Of a stretch of 64,000 bases of DNA, positions 24,899-34,433 are shown piece after piece. The translations under genes and the position numbers were made by a program. Within the stretch, counting starts at the first letter, position 1, and the number at the start of each line of letters is the position of its first letter. Source of the stretch: Fibrobacterota bacterium (GTDB lineage Bacteria > Fibrobacterota > Chitinivibrionia > Chitinivibrionales > Chitinispirillaceae); the NCBI GenBank assembly GCA_023436205.1, contig JAEZKC010000002.1, forward strand, positions 124,001 through 188,000. The letters are read 5' to 3'. A model generated the notes under the pieces. The model saw only the letters and a program-made list of their open reading frames with translations, was not told the DNA's origin and ran no database searches.

Positions 24899-26095
24899 AT
24901 GTCTCCAAAATCCATTTTCATTCATCCCAAAACCCTCTATTTTCAATATGAGCTTCTATGGGTGAACTTAATGGAGATGCTTGCGATTAATATCTGTCCT
25001 TATGTACCTGAATGCGGGGGAACTGAACTTGAACAACAAATGATTTTTGACTTTGAAGATAGCATAGACTACTTCGACAGTAGAAAAGAAAGGGTTGTTT
25101 TTCTCAACCGATTAGATAGTATCGACTCTGTATTATCAAAGAATCTATTTTCTCCAAACAGCCAGCTGTTTGAAATAGTTTCAGCCATAAGAGAAATTCA
25201 GGATTATAAAACGAGTTCGCTAGCCTGTATAACTATTGATGATCCTAATCTCTATAGCTTTAAATATGGACATATAAGATACCGTGATTTGGTTGATGCC
25301 TGTAAGAAGTACGGTGCCAAATGTTGTATTGCTGCAGTGCCTATCGACCTCTGGTATTTTAATAAAGATCTCATTAAGTTTTTCCATGATAACTGTGAGT
25401 ACATAGGTCTATGCACTCATGGTGTTTTACATTCTAAAAAAGATCTTGAGCGTAACTGGTCTGTTGAAAAGTGCATTTCGTATATCAACTATGGTTTAGA
25501 ACATATCAAGCGTTTCGAAAGAAAAACAGGCTTAACAGTATCTCGTCTGATTGTCCCTCCCCATGAACGATTGTCAAAAAATATGCTTGAAGCATTTTCC
25601 AGAACAGAAATAACTGGAGTTATAACAGCGGGAAAAGTCAATGGATATACTATCAATCTTGAAAAGGAAGAGCACCTTGCTGGAATGTTACCGATCAATC
25701 GTTCTATAGGCGGCGTTCCAGTACTGTTGCGAGATTCCCTTTTACATTGTGCGCGTACAAATAATATATCACTTAGACAAAGAATGAAAAACAGAGCAAT
25801 GCTGAATCAAGCAATACTATTCGAATCGCATCATAAGGACTTCAAAAACACTGATTCCCTTATAGAAGGTATTTGTAATTTTGTAAGCAGTTTGGGCGCA
25901 AGATGGGCAACAATAAATGAAATAGAGAGTGCTATTGTTGGCTCCAATCATGTAGAATCCATGTCGACATTTATGAGTTTAGATGCTAGTAAAAGCAGAG
26001 TTAATTCGATAGAACTTGGCGGCGCCTTTATTCGAAGATGGATCTGTATGACAAGAGATTGGCTACACGGTCGAAGAACAACCATGGACAATTAA
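24899..26095 (+). CDS. Divergent NodB/polysaccharide deacetylase-like protein
   Basis: A 398-residue protein with weak features of the glycoside hydrolase/deacetylase fold: ACITIDDPNLYSFKYG resembles the NodB first motif, and YIGLCTHGVLHS the His motif, followed by LIVPPHERLS. Motif residues are altered compared with true NodB proteins, so activity is uncertain. It lies second in a run of three NodB-like genes. Starts downstream of 24899 (for example at 24971) are possible. Assignment is by pattern only. Confidence 0.55.
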   Translation: MSPKSIFIHPKTLYFQYELLWVNLMEMLAINICPYVPECGGTELEQQMIFDFEDSIDYFDSRKERVVFLNRLDSIDSVLSKNLFSPNSQLFEIVSAIREIQDYKTSSLACITIDDPNLYSFKYGHIRYRDLVDACKKYGAKCCIAAVPIDLWYFNKDLIKFFHDNCEYIGLCTHGVLHSKKDLERNWSVEKCISYINYGLEHIKRFERKTGLTVSRLIVPPHERLSKNMLEAFSRTEITGVITAGKVNGYTINLEKEEHLAGMLPINRSIGGVPVLLRDSLLHCARTNNISLRQRMKNRAMLNQAILFESHHKDFKNTDSLIEGICNFVSSLGARWATINEIESAIVGSNHVESMSTFMSLDASKSRVNSIELGGAFIRRWICMTRDWLHGRRTTMDN

Positions 26096-26169
26096 TTACT
26101 CCTAATTAAAGACCTTTTATTATTAGTAATAATTATTAATATAAATCAACCATTTGGCATTTGAGAATT

Positions 26170-27129
26170 ATGATAATGAATCTGAAGAAATTTTATTATA
26201 CAGTTAAGCCTTTGTTTCCAAGAAAAGCACAACTCGCACTCAGAAGGTTATTACTTAAGTTGCGGTTACACCAGGCACAACAAAATTGGCCTATATGCGA
26301 AAAAGCCGGTATTGAGCCACCCGGATGGAAAGGATGGCCAGAAGGTAAACGATTTGCGTTGTTAATTACTCACGATGTGGAATCCATTCGTGGTTTAAAA
26401 AAATGTAAGCCATTGGCTCTTGTCGATAAGCAATATGGGTTCAGATCTGCATTCAATATTGTTCCGCAAAAGTATATAGTTCCTACAGGAATCAGGTGGT
26501 GGCTAGTAAACAATGGCTTTGAAATCGGTGTTCATGACTTTAATCATGATGGTAAACTGTACCATACAAAAAATATTTTTGAGGCAAGGGCTTCTGTAAT
26601 CAATGAATACCTTGAGCGCTGGAATGCAACTGGGTTTCGCTCAGCAGCCATGCACCACAATCTTGACTGGATTGCCAAGCTTAAAATAAGTTACGATTGT
26701 TCAACATTCGACACAGATCCTTTTGAGCCTCAGCCGGACGGAGTAAATACAATTTTTCCATTCTGGTACAAGCAGAAGAATTCAGATACTGGTTTTGTTG
26801 AAATCCCCTATACACTTCCGCAGGATTTTACATTATTTATCATTAAACAAGAAAAAGATATTAGTATTTGGAAGAATAAACTGAAATGGATAGCCCAAAA
26901 AGGGGGTATGGCAACAGTTATTGTTCATCCAGATTATATTAATTTTGAAGAAAATAAAAAGAATCGTTTCGATGAGTACCGCTGTGAATTATATACGGAT
27001 TTTCTTGACCATATAAGCACTAACTACAAAGATGAGTATTGGAACCCGCTACCACGAGAAATTGCTTCATACATTAAAAAACAGGAATTTTGCTTAACAG
27101 GAAGTATTCCATCTCTGGAATATGCATAG
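26170..27129 (+). CDS. NodB-like polysaccharide deacetylase family protein
   Basis: About 319 residues. LLITHDVES supplies the metal-binding Asp, FEIGVHDFNHDGKLY the His-x4-His-like motif, and ATGFRSAAMHHN the catalytic Arg loop. HPDYINFEEN near the C-terminus carries the last conserved His. An N-terminal basic helix precedes the domain. Possible starts are TTG 26161, ATG 26170 and ATG 26176; GAGA before 26170 favours that one. The next gene starts within its last codons. The polysaccharide acted on is not known. Confidence 0.78.
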   Translation: MIMNLKKFYYTVKPLFPRKAQLALRRLLLKLRLHQAQQNWPICEKAGIEPPGWKGWPEGKRFALLITHDVESIRGLKKCKPLALVDKQYGFRSAFNIVPQKYIVPTGIRWWLVNNGFEIGVHDFNHDGKLYHTKNIFEARASVINEYLERWNATGFRSAAMHHNLDWIAKLKISYDCSTFDTDPFEPQPDGVNTIFPFWYKQKNSDTGFVEIPYTLPQDFTLFIIKQEKDISIWKNKLKWIAQKGGMATVIVHPDYINFEENKKNRFDEYRCELYTDFLDHISTNYKDEYWNPLPREIASYIKKQEFCLTGSIPSLEYA

Positions 27130-28393
27130 AATACATATGAAGCCAACAAAAGTTTGTATAATTGCCAAATACTTATATCCATTTGATACAAGACTGTGTC
27201 AGCAAGTTCACACTTTAGAAGAACAAGGGATACCTTGTGATGTGATATGTTGCTATACCGAAGGGCAGTCCAGAACAGAACACCTTCAGTATACTACTAT
27301 CCACAGAGTGGCAGAAAAAAGTGTAACTCAAGGTTCTTTCATAACGTATTTGCTGGCCACATTTCAATTTATCAGCGCAACTTTTTTTAAATTATTGTCA
27401 ATTAGCTTAAAGAACAGCTACAGAGCTATTGTAGTTCACACCCTTCCCGAATTTCTTGTTTTCATCACATTCATAAATAAGTTGCTAGGTTCAAGGATAA
27501 TTCTAGACGGAAGAGATCTTACAGTAGACCTATTAGATTCAAGATGGTCCAGTAAAAAAGTCAAAGCAGTTAAATACATAGCCAAATTTTTAGAAAAAAT
27601 CATTGTCAGTTTTTGTGATCATGTTATTACTGCTAGTAATGGATTCCGTCGCTCTCTTATTCAGAGAGGTATAAAAGGTAGTAAAGTGACTGTGCTTATA
27701 AATACAGCTGACATTTCAATTTTCAAATATGATGAAAATCGCACTTTTTCCACTATAACATCTAATGCTCGTTTCATATATCACGGAACTGTATCAGAAA
27801 GATTTGGGATCTTTGTTGCCGTAAAAGCAATGGAAACAGTGTCCAAAAGAATTCCTGGTAGTATTTTGAAGATTCATGGTTGGTATGACCTTGGCTACCG
27901 TAGAAAAATGGAGCAGTATATCAGTGACAAACAGCTCCAAAAAGCAATTATCTTCGGGGATCCACTTCCTTTGCAGGAAATTTATAAAGTCATTATGACT
28001 ACTGATATAGGAATTGTACCTTATCTTAGTGATAATTTCATGAACATTGCCCTTTCTACCAAATCATTTGAATATATTGCCTCAGGAATTCCGGTTGTAG
28101 CAAGCCGCTTGAAATCTGGCGAGGAACTGTTCAATGACGAATGCATTCAATATTCCGAACCAGGTAACCCAAAAAGTTTAGCTGAAAACATAATCACGAT
28201 GTGTCTGAATCCAGATTTGAGAGCTCAAAAAAGGAAAACTGCATATTCCACTTTCAACCAAAACTACACCAGCATAATCCAAAACAGAAATTACCTACAA
28301 ATCATCGCAAGTTCTCTTGATATTGAAGATTTGATAATTGATTCTACACCGGTTAATAGTGTTGAACCTCTGGAGCAGCCAAGTTTAGTTTGA
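27122..28393 (+). CDS. Glycosyltransferase family 4
   Basis: A 423-residue GT4 (GT-B fold). The N-terminal acceptor domain includes ILDGRDLTVDLL and FCDHVITASNGFRR. The C-terminal donor domain has FIYHGTVSERFGIFVAVKAM and IVPYLSDNFMNIALSTKSFEYIASGIPVVA, the E-x7-E-type nucleotide-sugar site. It overlaps the deacetylase-like gene by eight bases; ATG 27137 (MKPTKVCIIAK) is an alternative start. It adds one sugar of the repeat unit; donor unknown. Confidence 0.88.
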   Translation: MHRIHMKPTKVCIIAKYLYPFDTRLCQQVHTLEEQGIPCDVICCYTEGQSRTEHLQYTTIHRVAEKSVTQGSFITYLLATFQFISATFFKLLSISLKNSYRAIVVHTLPEFLVFITFINKLLGSRIILDGRDLTVDLLDSRWSSKKVKAVKYIAKFLEKIIVSFCDHVITASNGFRRSLIQRGIKGSKVTVLINTADISIFKYDENRTFSTITSNARFIYHGTVSERFGIFVAVKAMETVSKRIPGSILKIHGWYDLGYRRKMEQYISDKQLQKAIIFGDPLPLQEIYKVIMTTDIGIVPYLSDNFMNIALSTKSFEYIASGIPVVASRLKSGEELFNDECIQYSEPGNPKSLAENIITMCLNPDLRAQKRKTAYSTFNQNYTSIIQNRNYLQIIASSLDIEDLIIDSTPVNSVEPLEQPSLV

Positions 28394-28431
28394 TTATTTT
28401 CAGGTAAGTAGATTCCCACAAGGACTTATTC

Positions 28432-29310
28432 ATGGCAACATTTGTACTAATTACACCGGCTAAAAACGAAGAAAAGAATATCGGGAAAACTATAGAATCA
28501 GTGATTCAACAAACGAATAAGCCTGCTGAGTGGGTTATTGTAAGTGATGGTTCATGTGACAGAACCGATGAAATAATTACATCTTACTGTAAAAACCATT
28601 CCTTTATTAAATACCAGCGTAATGAATCACCTGTTCAAAAGGATTTTAGTTCAAAGGTAAATGCATTCAATATTGGATTTAAAAGTTTAAGCATAAGTGA
28701 CTTTGATTTCATCGGAAATCTTGATGCTGATATTTCTTTTGAACCGACTTATTATGAAAACCTGATACATCACTTGAGCAGCCAACCAAAATTGGGTTTG
28801 GTTGGTGGACACATCTATGAAGTTTACAATGGCAAGGTTATCCCAATGCACACTAGCCTGAATAGCGTTGCAGGTGCAGTACAACTTTTTCGTCGTGAGT
28901 GCTTTCAGGAAATTGGGGGCTACATTCCGATTAAGATGGGTGGTATAGATTCAGCTGCCGAAATATGTGCCCGTGCAAAAGGATGGTCAGTTAGGACTTT
29001 TCCAGAATACATTGTCTATCATCATGGGCCAGTACTTACTGGTACTTCCAGTCCACTGAAAACGATCTACCAAAAGGGCCACAACAAATACAGACTTGGA
29101 TATCATCCGATTTTTCATATTGTGAGTAGCTTACTGTACCTTTTTAAGACGCCCTATATATTAGGAGCCATTTATTCTATCTGGGGATACTGTTCATCAG
29201 CCGTAAAAAAATGTGATAAGGTTTTACCTCAAGAAGTCATTGCATATCTTCGCAGAGAACAGCTCAGACGCCTAAATCCCTTAATGAAAAAAACAGCTGC
29301 TTATAAATGA
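28432..29310 (+). CDS. Glycosyltransferase family 2 (A)
   Basis: A 292-residue GT-A enzyme: FVLITPAKNEEKNIGKTIES, VSDGSCDRTDEII and FIGNLDADISFEP, where DAD is the metal-binding DxD. AGAVQLFRRECF and GGYIPIKMGGIDSAAEICA form the acceptor part. A paralogue with near-identical motifs lies at 34.4 kb. AAGGAC precedes the ATG. Its stop overlaps the start of the O-antigen ligase gene by four bases (ATGA). Confidence 0.88.
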   Translation: MATFVLITPAKNEEKNIGKTIESVIQQTNKPAEWVIVSDGSCDRTDEIITSYCKNHSFIKYQRNESPVQKDFSSKVNAFNIGFKSLSISDFDFIGNLDADISFEPTYYENLIHHLSSQPKLGLVGGHIYEVYNGKVIPMHTSLNSVAGAVQLFRRECFQEIGGYIPIKMGGIDSAAEICARAKGWSVRTFPEYIVYHHGPVLTGTSSPLKTIYQKGHNKYRLGYHPIFHIVSSLLYLFKTPYILGAIYSIWGYCSSAVKKCDKVLPQEVIAYLRREQLRRLNPLMKKTAAYK

Positions 29311-30662
29311 CTCCAGTTGCATTTACACTTATTTCACTAGCAGGAATTCTTGTACTTTCATTACCGAGGCACCATGCTATCATTCCCCTGATTATAGGAA
29401 TAACCCTCATACCAATGGGGAGTGTGCTTTACCTAGGTCCAGCAAACTTTCATTCAATGCGCATTCTCGTTTTCTTTGGCATGCTTAGAATTATTTCAAA
29501 GAAGGAGAGAATAAATGGCAATCTAAACGGGATAGACATATGTACGATTCTATGGGCTCTCGTTATGCTCGTAACCGGAGCGCTGCAACCGAAACTTGAT
29601 ACAACATTCATAACCAGGCTTGGTGAGGTATATGATGTAACGGGTTTATATTTCATAATGCGCTTTCTTGTAAAAGATCAGGCGGATATATTTACTATTT
29701 TCAAAACGCTGGCTGTAATACTATGTATAATGTCTCTGTTCATGGCCATAGAAAAAATCACCCAGTTCAATCCATTTTCTTTACTTGGTGGTGTTCGCTC
29801 GTCACCCGCAATTCGTAATGGAAGAGTAAGATGCCAAGGCCCGTTTACAAGCGCGATTATGGCAGGCACAGTGGCTGCAACTTCTATTGCATGGTTTTTC
29901 ATACTCTTTAAAATAAAAAATTTTCCTCGCCTATTTGTTTTTAGCGGTGCAATTGCAGCAATTATGGTTGTCTTTTTATCTGCCTCAAGCGGTCCAATAA
30001 TGAGTATGCTACTCTGTGCTGTAGGATTTGCTTTTTGGCCACTAAGAGATAATATGAAAGCAGTCCGGATCACTTTATTTCTTTCCATTTTGGCATTGCA
30101 TTTTACTATGAGCAGTCCAGTATGGTACCTAATGGCTAAAATTGATCTGACAGGAAGCAGTACAGGGTGGCATCGGGCAGAATTGATAAACAGTGCTATT
30201 AAATATATGAACGAGTGGTGGATGATAGGTACAACATATACTCGTCATTGGATGCCTACAGGAATTGCCTGGAGCCCGAATCACACGGATATTACAAACC
30301 AGTTCATAAAAAACGGTGTAGCTGGGGGTATCTTGGCTATGCTGTTATTTATTTTTAAAATCTATTATGGGTTTAAAATTGTTGGGAAAACGTTAGTGAA
30401 TATTCCAGAATCGAATTCACTATACAAAATGCTTGTTTGGTCACTCGGAGCAACCCTATTTTCCCACACAGTGACCTTCCTTTCTGTAAGGTATTATGAT
30501 CAGTCCATGTTATATTTTTATCTGCTGCTTGCTATGATAAGCTGTTTACAACATTCCTTTACCCTTGAAAACCAAGCTAGTCCAGAAGACAATCAGCAGA
30601 AAAACTTTTCTAATTTTCTCGACTACAACCATGTAACTATTAAACCTTTAAAATCTGCCTGA
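29307..30662 (+). CDS. O-antigen ligase/polymerase-like membrane protein (Wzy-type)
   Basis: A 451-residue protein with about eleven to twelve hydrophobic helices. A loop with a conserved-looking HTDITNQFIKNGVAGGILA segment (SPNHTD) resembles the Wzy_C/ligase motif, where a His and an Asn-x-Phe-Ile-like turn lie before Gly-x-x-Gly. It probably polymerises or transfers lipid-linked repeats at the periplasmic face. It is translationally coupled to the upstream glycosyltransferase. Confidence 0.82.
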   Translation: MTPVAFTLISLAGILVLSLPRHHAIIPLIIGITLIPMGSVLYLGPANFHSMRILVFFGMLRIISKKERINGNLNGIDICTILWALVMLVTGALQPKLDTTFITRLGEVYDVTGLYFIMRFLVKDQADIFTIFKTLAVILCIMSLFMAIEKITQFNPFSLLGGVRSSPAIRNGRVRCQGPFTSAIMAGTVAATSIAWFFILFKIKNFPRLFVFSGAIAAIMVVFLSASSGPIMSMLLCAVGFAFWPLRDNMKAVRITLFLSILALHFTMSSPVWYLMAKIDLTGSSTGWHRAELINSAIKYMNEWWMIGTTYTRHWMPTGIAWSPNHTDITNQFIKNGVAGGILAMLLFIFKIYYGFKIVGKTLVNIPESNSLYKMLVWSLGATLFSHTVTFLSVRYYDQSMLYFYLLLAMISCLQHSFTLENQASPEDNQQKNFSNFLDYNHVTIKPLKSA

Positions 30663-30679
30663 ATAAATTATTGGACACC

Positions 30680-31636
30680 ATGAACAACTCTTTAATCTCG
30701 ATCATACTTGTCAATTGGAACACTAAACAGTTACTACTTCAATGTCTAGAGAGCATCTATAAAGATTGTAAACATCTTAATGTCGAAATAATTGTCTCTG
30801 ATAATGCATCAACAGATGGATCTGCAGAAGCAGTCGAAACGAACTACCCAGAAGTGAGGCTGATAAAAAATAGAACCAATCTCGGTTTTGCACTTGGAAA
30901 TAATGTGGCAATCAAAAAGGCAAAAGGAGAATATATTTGTCTTGTTAATACTGATGTCGAAGTTACAGGTAATTGCTTTCCTCAGTTGATCCATTTTATG
31001 GATGCTAACCCGAAATGTGGTATTGTTGGACCCAAAGTTCTGAATGGAGATAATAGCCACCAGATATCTACCAGAAGGGATCTGACACTGCTAGGAACTT
31101 TGGCCAGAACATTTTGGCTGGATTACATTTTTCCTGGCATAACATTTTATCCAATAAACAAAATTCAATCTGTCGATGTTCTTGGTGGATGCTTCTGGGT
31201 AATACGAAGAAGGGCCCTTGAACAAGTTGGCCTTTTAGATGATACATTCTTCTTTTATGGTGAGGATAGGGATTACTGTAAAAGAATGAGAAATAATGGG
31301 TGGACAATAATTTATTATCCTATGGCTCAGATTTACCATTACCAAGGAAGCAGTAGTTCTAAAAAAGATCCATTCCGGTATTATTTACTTCTTGAAAATG
31401 CTTCTCTTCTCTACTGGAAGAAGCACTGTCCCAACTTCACCTATTCGCTTTATGTGTTCCTTCGAGTTCTTTACCATTTCCTTCGTATTACGAGTAACGG
31501 TTTTATATTCTTTCTATCGTTTGGCAAAGTAGGTAGAGCAAAAATCAAATCACTTAGAAGCTGGTATTGTATTCAAAAGCTTCTGAAAAATGAAGATACT
31601 TTACCGGAAATAAGCGTTGCTTCAAATATTCCCTGA
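30680..31636 (+). CDS. Glycosyltransferase family 2, rhamnosyltransferase-like
   Basis: About 318 residues: SIILVNWNTKQLLLQCLESI, VSDNASTDGS, NRTNLGFALGNN and CLVNTDVEV, followed by VDVLGGCFWVIRR and FFYGEDRDYCKRM. This is the WbbL/rhamnosyltransferase subtype of GT2. TTG 30671 would add three residues; ATG 30680 was chosen. Donor sugar inferred only from subfamily resemblance. Confidence 0.87.
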   Translation: MNNSLISIILVNWNTKQLLLQCLESIYKDCKHLNVEIIVSDNASTDGSAEAVETNYPEVRLIKNRTNLGFALGNNVAIKKAKGEYICLVNTDVEVTGNCFPQLIHFMDANPKCGIVGPKVLNGDNSHQISTRRDLTLLGTLARTFWLDYIFPGITFYPINKIQSVDVLGGCFWVIRRRALEQVGLLDDTFFFYGEDRDYCKRMRNNGWTIIYYPMAQIYHYQGSSSSKKDPFRYYLLLENASLLYWKKHCPNFTYSLYVFLRVLYHFLRITSNGFIFFLSFGKVGRAKIKSLRSWYCIQKLLKNEDTLPEISVASNIP

Positions 31637-31663
31637 CCTTGATTTATGAATAGGTAATTTAAT

Positions 31664-32827
31664 ATGAGAGCCTGCATGGTGGCATACACCTATTATGAAG
31701 AAGATAATAGAGTAAGAAGATATGCTGAAACTTTAGTTGAAAATGGATGGGATGTGACAGTAATAGCTTTGGATAACAACGCGAAGAACTCACCATCTTA
31801 TCTTAAGGGTGTCAAGATCTACAGAGTACAACGGCGCACCATAGATGAAAAAACAAAACTAGACTATTTTTTTAAGATTTTCACTTTTTTCATTCTTTCT
31901 TTTCTTTTTCTCACTAGAAAAAGTTTTATAAAAAAATATGATCTGATACATGTTCATTCCGTTCCTGATTTTTTAGTTTTTTCAGCCCTGATTCCCAAAA
32001 TATTTGGCACCAAAGTAATTCTTGACATACACGATATTGTTCCGGAGCTATACTGCGCAAAATTCAAAAAGACACAAACTTCAATGACCTTCAAAATACT
32101 ATTGGCAATAGAGAAATTATCGGCCATGTTTGCTGATCACCTTATCATTGCTAATCATATTTGGGGAGATCGAATTGTAAAGAGATCAGTCAAGACAAAT
32201 AAATGCTCTGTCATTCTCAATTATCCTGACGAAACAATTTTTAAAAGAAACTGTAAAACAAACCCTAGTAGTAGCAGTTTTACCATTCTATATCCTGGTG
32301 CTTTGAGCAAACATCAGGGGCTAGATATTGCCATTAAAGCCGTTGATCTGGTAAGGAAAAGTATCCCTGAATTAAAGTTTGAAATATATGGTAGCGGAAC
32401 TGACGAAAGTTATTTGAAAAACCTAGTTACAATGTTAAGTTTGGATGGCATCATTTCCTTTCATGATTCAGTTCCGCTTGAAATAATTGCAAGCAAAATG
32501 GCTGAAGCCGATTTAGGAATCGATCCAAAATTAAAAGATGGTTTCAGCAATGAAGCATTCAGCACAAAGGTACTCGAGTTCATGATGCTGGGGGTACCTG
32601 TGATAATCTCAAATACTTCTGCTCACATGCGTTATATTGAGCCATCTACAGCCAAATATTTTGAAGCAGGAGATGAAAAGGAACTTGCAAACTGTATCAG
32701 AGCCTTATACAATGATAAGGCTTTACGCGAATCAATCATCACACAAGCTGAACAGTTCATGCAAAGGATGAATTGGGGTAAAAGGAAAAATGAATACTTG
32801 AAAATTGTAAATGCACTAATTCGTTGA
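31664..32827 (+). CDS. Glycosyltransferase family 4
   Basis: A 387-residue GT4. It has ILDIHDIVPELYCAKF and FADHLIIANHIWGDR in the acceptor half, and ILYPGALSKHQGLDIAIKAV, FEIYGSGTDESY and GFSNEAFSTKVLEFMMLGVPVI in the donor half, including the Glu-rich nucleotide-binding motif. It ends 12 bases before the stop of the convergent secreted-protein gene. Confidence 0.87.
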   Translation: MRACMVAYTYYEEDNRVRRYAETLVENGWDVTVIALDNNAKNSPSYLKGVKIYRVQRRTIDEKTKLDYFFKIFTFFILSFLFLTRKSFIKKYDLIHVHSVPDFLVFSALIPKIFGTKVILDIHDIVPELYCAKFKKTQTSMTFKILLAIEKLSAMFADHLIIANHIWGDRIVKRSVKTNKCSVILNYPDETIFKRNCKTNPSSSSFTILYPGALSKHQGLDIAIKAVDLVRKSIPELKFEIYGSGTDESYLKNLVTMLSLDGIISFHDSVPLEIIASKMAEADLGIDPKLKDGFSNEAFSTKVLEFMMLGVPVIISNTSAHMRYIEPSTAKYFEAGDEKELANCIRALYNDKALRESIITQAEQFMQRMNWGKRKNEYLKIVNALIR

Positions 32828-32849
32828 AGGACGAACGTTTTAATCAACG
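32822..32849. terminator. Weak hairpin between convergent genes
   Basis: The inverted repeat CGTTGA...TCAACG has a 15-base loop containing AACGTT, and ATTTT follows on the plus strand. It spans the two convergent stops. The stem is short, so its role as a terminator is tentative. Confidence 0.35.
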
Positions 32850-34306
32850 TATTTTAACCACAATGCTTTTTGCAGTGTACTGTAATAACTACCTTTATCT
32901 GCATACTCATTATGCAGAAGTGGCCATCTACCAGTCCCATCTGTTGTATCAATATCGGGAATACATCCACCTTTGCCATCAGGCCCAAAAGTGATACCAT
33001 AATTGTCCCAATTTGTATCTACAGGTGCACACGGATCAGGCTGAGCCCATGTTCCATGCTCAACCCATCTTTCAATGTAACTGATTGTTACAGTATCGTT
33101 CCAAACATCAACAAGACTTGGCATAAGTTTAACAGCTAGAACAGATCCTTTCCAGGGTTGAGCAGTACAACATAGCTGATAATATGTACCGGGTGCTGGT
33201 CCACCGTCAATGTAACCGTAAGGATCCCCTATACTACGGTTGCCCTCTGCACTTCCTGTTGTTACATAAGTGTACATGACATACCAGTATTCTCTTTCTA
33301 CTTTAGAAAATTCATCCTCAGACGTATTATCTCCATACAGAACCAAACCATTCTTATCACTTGGAATCAAACACTGCCACTCATGGAATAGCTCTACATT
33401 ATCTTTTACAACTTGCTTCATGTTTTGATCATTTAGCATCACTGCTGCAAACGTAATGGGTAATTTTTGTCCTGGCCTATGTCCCCCACCTGCTCCCCAT
33501 GTATGGCCAAGTGGAATCATATAAAAAAGATCAATACCATACTGAATATAAGAAATTAAAAGTTCCATTTTTTCGTTGATCGGATCATCTAACATTAATC
33601 TGAGTGCAATATCGGCATTGCGCTTCCCTATGTATGACCCGTAGTTGTCTGCAAAAGCATCTGTCGGATGAAGTAGCCGCCCCAACATGCTTGTCTTGTG
33701 ATCAAGCTGCAAGTTCTTTATTTCTGAGTAGCGTGTGAGTGAAAAAACACCTGAGTCAGGCGGAAGAAGATTTGGCAATAGATCTAGTTTCAGAGAATCC
33801 ACTGAATAGAAAGGCTTGTCTATTCCAACATAGGGAGGCCGAAACTGATTATGTTTAGGCTTCTGGGATACCACCGTCAAAACTGCAGCATTTTTTAAGC
33901 CTCTACCAGACTCGGACTTTATACCTTTAACAATGGAAGAAACGGGTTGGGCCAAATATGGAAAGGATGGTATAAGAGAGGGATCGAACTTATCGAGATC
34001 AGCGGCAAATCCTTGCCCCCCGGCAACAATCGGGTTGACTTCCCAGCCGTTAAAATCTCCAGTAAAGTGTGGGGTAATACTATCGATTACAACGGGGCCA
34101 ATAACCCAATAATCCCCATTTGCGAAAGTACCTATTTCATACTCTTTATCAAAATACCATGTTATACCATTTTGACGAACTTGCTTGCTAATTTTGGTTA
34201 TATTGGAAACAATTCTCAAGCCACTCGGCTTAGGTACTTTCATGTTAGCAAACAAGCTTGCTGCAAAACATAAACTTATAACAACAGAAAACCTGAGCTT
34301 TCTCAT
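32840..34306 (-). CDS. Uncharacterised secreted protein (488 aa)
   Basis: The N-terminal residues 1-20 (MRKLRFSVVISLCFAASLFA) form a signal peptide. The mature part is rich in aromatic residues and Gly and contains HTWGAGGGHRPGQKLPITFA, a segment resembling motifs in alpha/alpha-barrel polysaccharide lyases or hydrolases, but I cannot name a family. It is the only minus-strand gene in this part of the island and has its own upstream region (34307-34433). A role in trimming or remodelling the exported polysaccharide is inference. Confidence 0.75.
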   Translation of the reverse strand: MRKLRFSVVISLCFAASLFANMKVPKPSGLRIVSNITKISKQVRQNGITWYFDKEYEIGTFANGDYWVIGPVVIDSITPHFTGDFNGWEVNPIVAGGQGFAADLDKFDPSLIPSFPYLAQPVSSIVKGIKSESGRGLKNAAVLTVVSQKPKHNQFRPPYVGIDKPFYSVDSLKLDLLPNLLPPDSGVFSLTRYSEIKNLQLDHKTSMLGRLLHPTDAFADNYGSYIGKRNADIALRLMLDDPINEKMELLISYIQYGIDLFYMIPLGHTWGAGGGHRPGQKLPITFAAVMLNDQNMKQVVKDNVELFHEWQCLIPSDKNGLVLYGDNTSEDEFSKVEREYWYVMYTYVTTGSAEGNRSIGDPYGYIDGGPAPGTYYQLCCTAQPWKGSVLAVKLMPSLVDVWNDTVTISYIERWVEHGTWAQPDPCAPVDTNWDNYGITFGPDGKGGCIPDIDTTDGTGRWPLLHNEYADKGSYYSTLQKALWLKYVD

Positions 34307-34433
34307 AAACTTATCCTTTTATACATGGGGAATATCATCTATCTTTTTATGCTGATCCTATAGTTATTATAAATGTATTGCTCACTAGCTTGCAATCATT
34401 TTCTCCTTATCAAGATTCAAAGGATAATCCAAT

